Assembly: GCA_030613045.1 (NCBI GenBank)
Contig: JAUWMS010000157.1
Span: 1 to 6,336 of the forward strand
DNA from: Candidatus Latescibacterota bacterium
GTDB taxonomy: Bacteria > Latescibacterota > 4484-107
Direction: 5' to 3'
Length of the DNA: 6,336 bases
Shown here: positions 6,002 through 6,336 of the stretch, piece after piece
How the letters are laid out: every line of letters begins with the position of its first letter
How positions within the stretch are numbered: the stretch's first letter is position 1
Translations under genes and position numbers: made by a program
The notes under the pieces: model-generated
The model's input: the letters and a program-made list of their open reading frames with translations, nothing else
Databases searched by the model: none
What the model was told of the DNA's origin: nothing

Positions 6002-6090
6002 AACCTGGATTATTCGCAAATCTGTGATTTCATGCCCAGTTTCAGGCTTTACTCAAGCCTTCTCGAAAACTGAGTTTTGAGACCAAAAAC
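6002..6090 (+). repeat. Hairpin-forming repeat unit, copy 2
   Basis: This unit starts AACCTGGATTATTCGCAAA, has TTCAGGCTTT at 6041-6050 and ends CCAAAAAC at 6083-6090, parallel to copy 1 at 5771-5854. CAGTTTC (6037-6043) pairs with GAAAACTG (6065-6072) with one bulged A. Inside it AGGCTT (6044-6049) pairs perfectly with AAGCCT (6055-6060) around TACTC. The result is a longer nested hairpin than in copy 1. Confidence 0.65.
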
Positions 6091-6145
6091 TTAAAATGCC
6101 TTGGGACACAAGTGGAAGGAAGAGTTCTATCCGAATTTATGAATA

Positions 6146-6336
6146 ATGCAGGCTTTGTTGGATGACGCGGGATTTTTACAGGGCGTCATCCAGAAATTTT
6201 GCCAGGAGTATCTGTCACGGGAGCTCACGGAGTTTCTCCAGGCAGAGCGCTATGCACGCACGGAAGGCCGTCAGGGATATCGGAATGGGTATAAGCCACG
6301 GACGCTGAAGACGCGAGTAGGTCGGATTGAGTTGGC
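6146..6336 (+). CDS. IS256-family (mutator-type) transposase, N-terminal fragment
   Basis: The frame from ATG 6146 is open to the window edge and gives 63 residues starting MQALLDDAGFLQGVIQKFCQ. It continues EYLSRELTEFLQAERYARTE and GRQGYRNGYKPRTLKTRVGR. The 'LxAERYxRTExRxGYRNGYxPRTLKTRVGxIEL' pattern is diagnostic of the N-terminal DNA-binding part of IS256/Mutator transposases, which are usually about 400 residues. The catalytic DDE residues lie beyond the window. An in-frame TGA at 6140-6142 directly precedes the start region, so the N-terminus cannot extend upstream. No ribosome binding site is at a normal distance; GGAAGGAAGAG at 6114-6124 is about 21 nt away. The start codon lies in the right arm of the 17-bp inverted repeat. 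No recognisable IS256 terminal repeat was found upstream. Confidence 0.88.
   Translation, partial: MQALLDDAGFLQGVIQKFCQEYLSRELTEFLQAERYARTEGRQGYRNGYKPRTLKTRVGRIEL

Larger units (their letters stand above)
5528..6145. other. Gene-free, repeat-rich interval between permease and transposase
   Basis: About 620 nt separate the permease start from the transposase start, and I find no convincing gene on either strand. The part next to the permease holds a promoter and a palindrome. From 5640 to 5770 there is a small hairpin (5744-5762) and otherwise nothing I recognise. From 5771 to 6152 it is almost entirely repeats and hairpins, described separately. A stop-to-stop frame of 56 residues on the - strand (5649-5819) lacks an ATG and runs into repeat DNA, so it is not called a gene. 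Confidence 0.75.
5869..6152. mobile_element. Candidate small non-coding element bounded by a 17-bp perfect inverted repeat
   Basis: CCTGCATTATTCATAAA (5869-5885) is the exact reverse complement of 6136-6152. The two arms enclose the tandem GGAGGCC units and the second hairpin unit, about 284 nt in all, with no coding capacity. This is the size and form of a MITE-like element or an insertion-sequence remnant. No clear target-site duplication is visible next to the arms, so it is a candidate only. The right arm overlaps the start codon of the following transposase. Confidence 0.45.

Noticed and set aside
6101..6130. Possible promoter for the transposase (TTGGGA, 18 nt, TTCTAT)
   Set aside because: The boxes match the consensus at only 4 and 3 of 6 positions, no better than expected by chance in AT-rich repeat DNA.

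Overview
This window appears to come from the chromosome of a Gram-negative (two-membrane) bacterium. It carries an ExbD/TonB-type energy-transduction module and a probable thioredoxin-fold lipoprotein, and base composition is moderately GC-rich outside the repeats. The AgmX/PglI-type C-terminal domain paired with two ExbD genes is typical of Myxococcota/Desulfobacterota-like and related uncultured lineages. That placement is an inference; no ribosomal marker is present.

Layout. Positions 1-1781 (+ strand) hold the 3' part of an energy-transduction operon: the tail of one ExbD/TolR-like gene, a second complete ExbD/TolR-like gene, and a TonB-like protein with one N-terminal membrane anchor, a long charged/Ala-Gly-rich periplasmic linker and an AgmX/PglI-type C-terminal domain. 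An ExbB/TolQ/MotA-like motor gene would be expected just upstream of the window. The operon ends in a strong hairpin-plus-T terminator at 1806-1840.

Positions 1929-5527 (- strand) hold a convergent cluster read in the order ABC-2 type permease, TlpA/ResA-like thioredoxin-fold protein, RecG helicase. A good sigma70-like promoter (TTGGCA, 17 bp, TATATT on the - strand, 5592-5620) precedes the permease, and a perfect palindrome lies in its spacer. The expected ABC ATPase partner is not in the window. recG begins with an unusual repeat-encoded N-terminal extension.

Positions 5528-6145 hold no convincing gene but many repeats: two diverged copies of a hairpin-forming unit whose stem shows a compensatory base change, a perfect 17-bp inverted repeat enclosing about 284 bp, and tandem GGAGGCCAA(A)TAAA-plus-hairpin units. 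The window ends inside the first 63 codons of an IS256-family (mutator-type) transposase, whose start codon lies inside one arm of that inverted repeat. This end looks like a mobile-element junction that may have separated the permease from its original upstream partner.

The genes are otherwise of familiar families. The most unusual material is the structured repeat cluster at 5771-6152 and the promoter/palindrome arrangement at 5592-5620.
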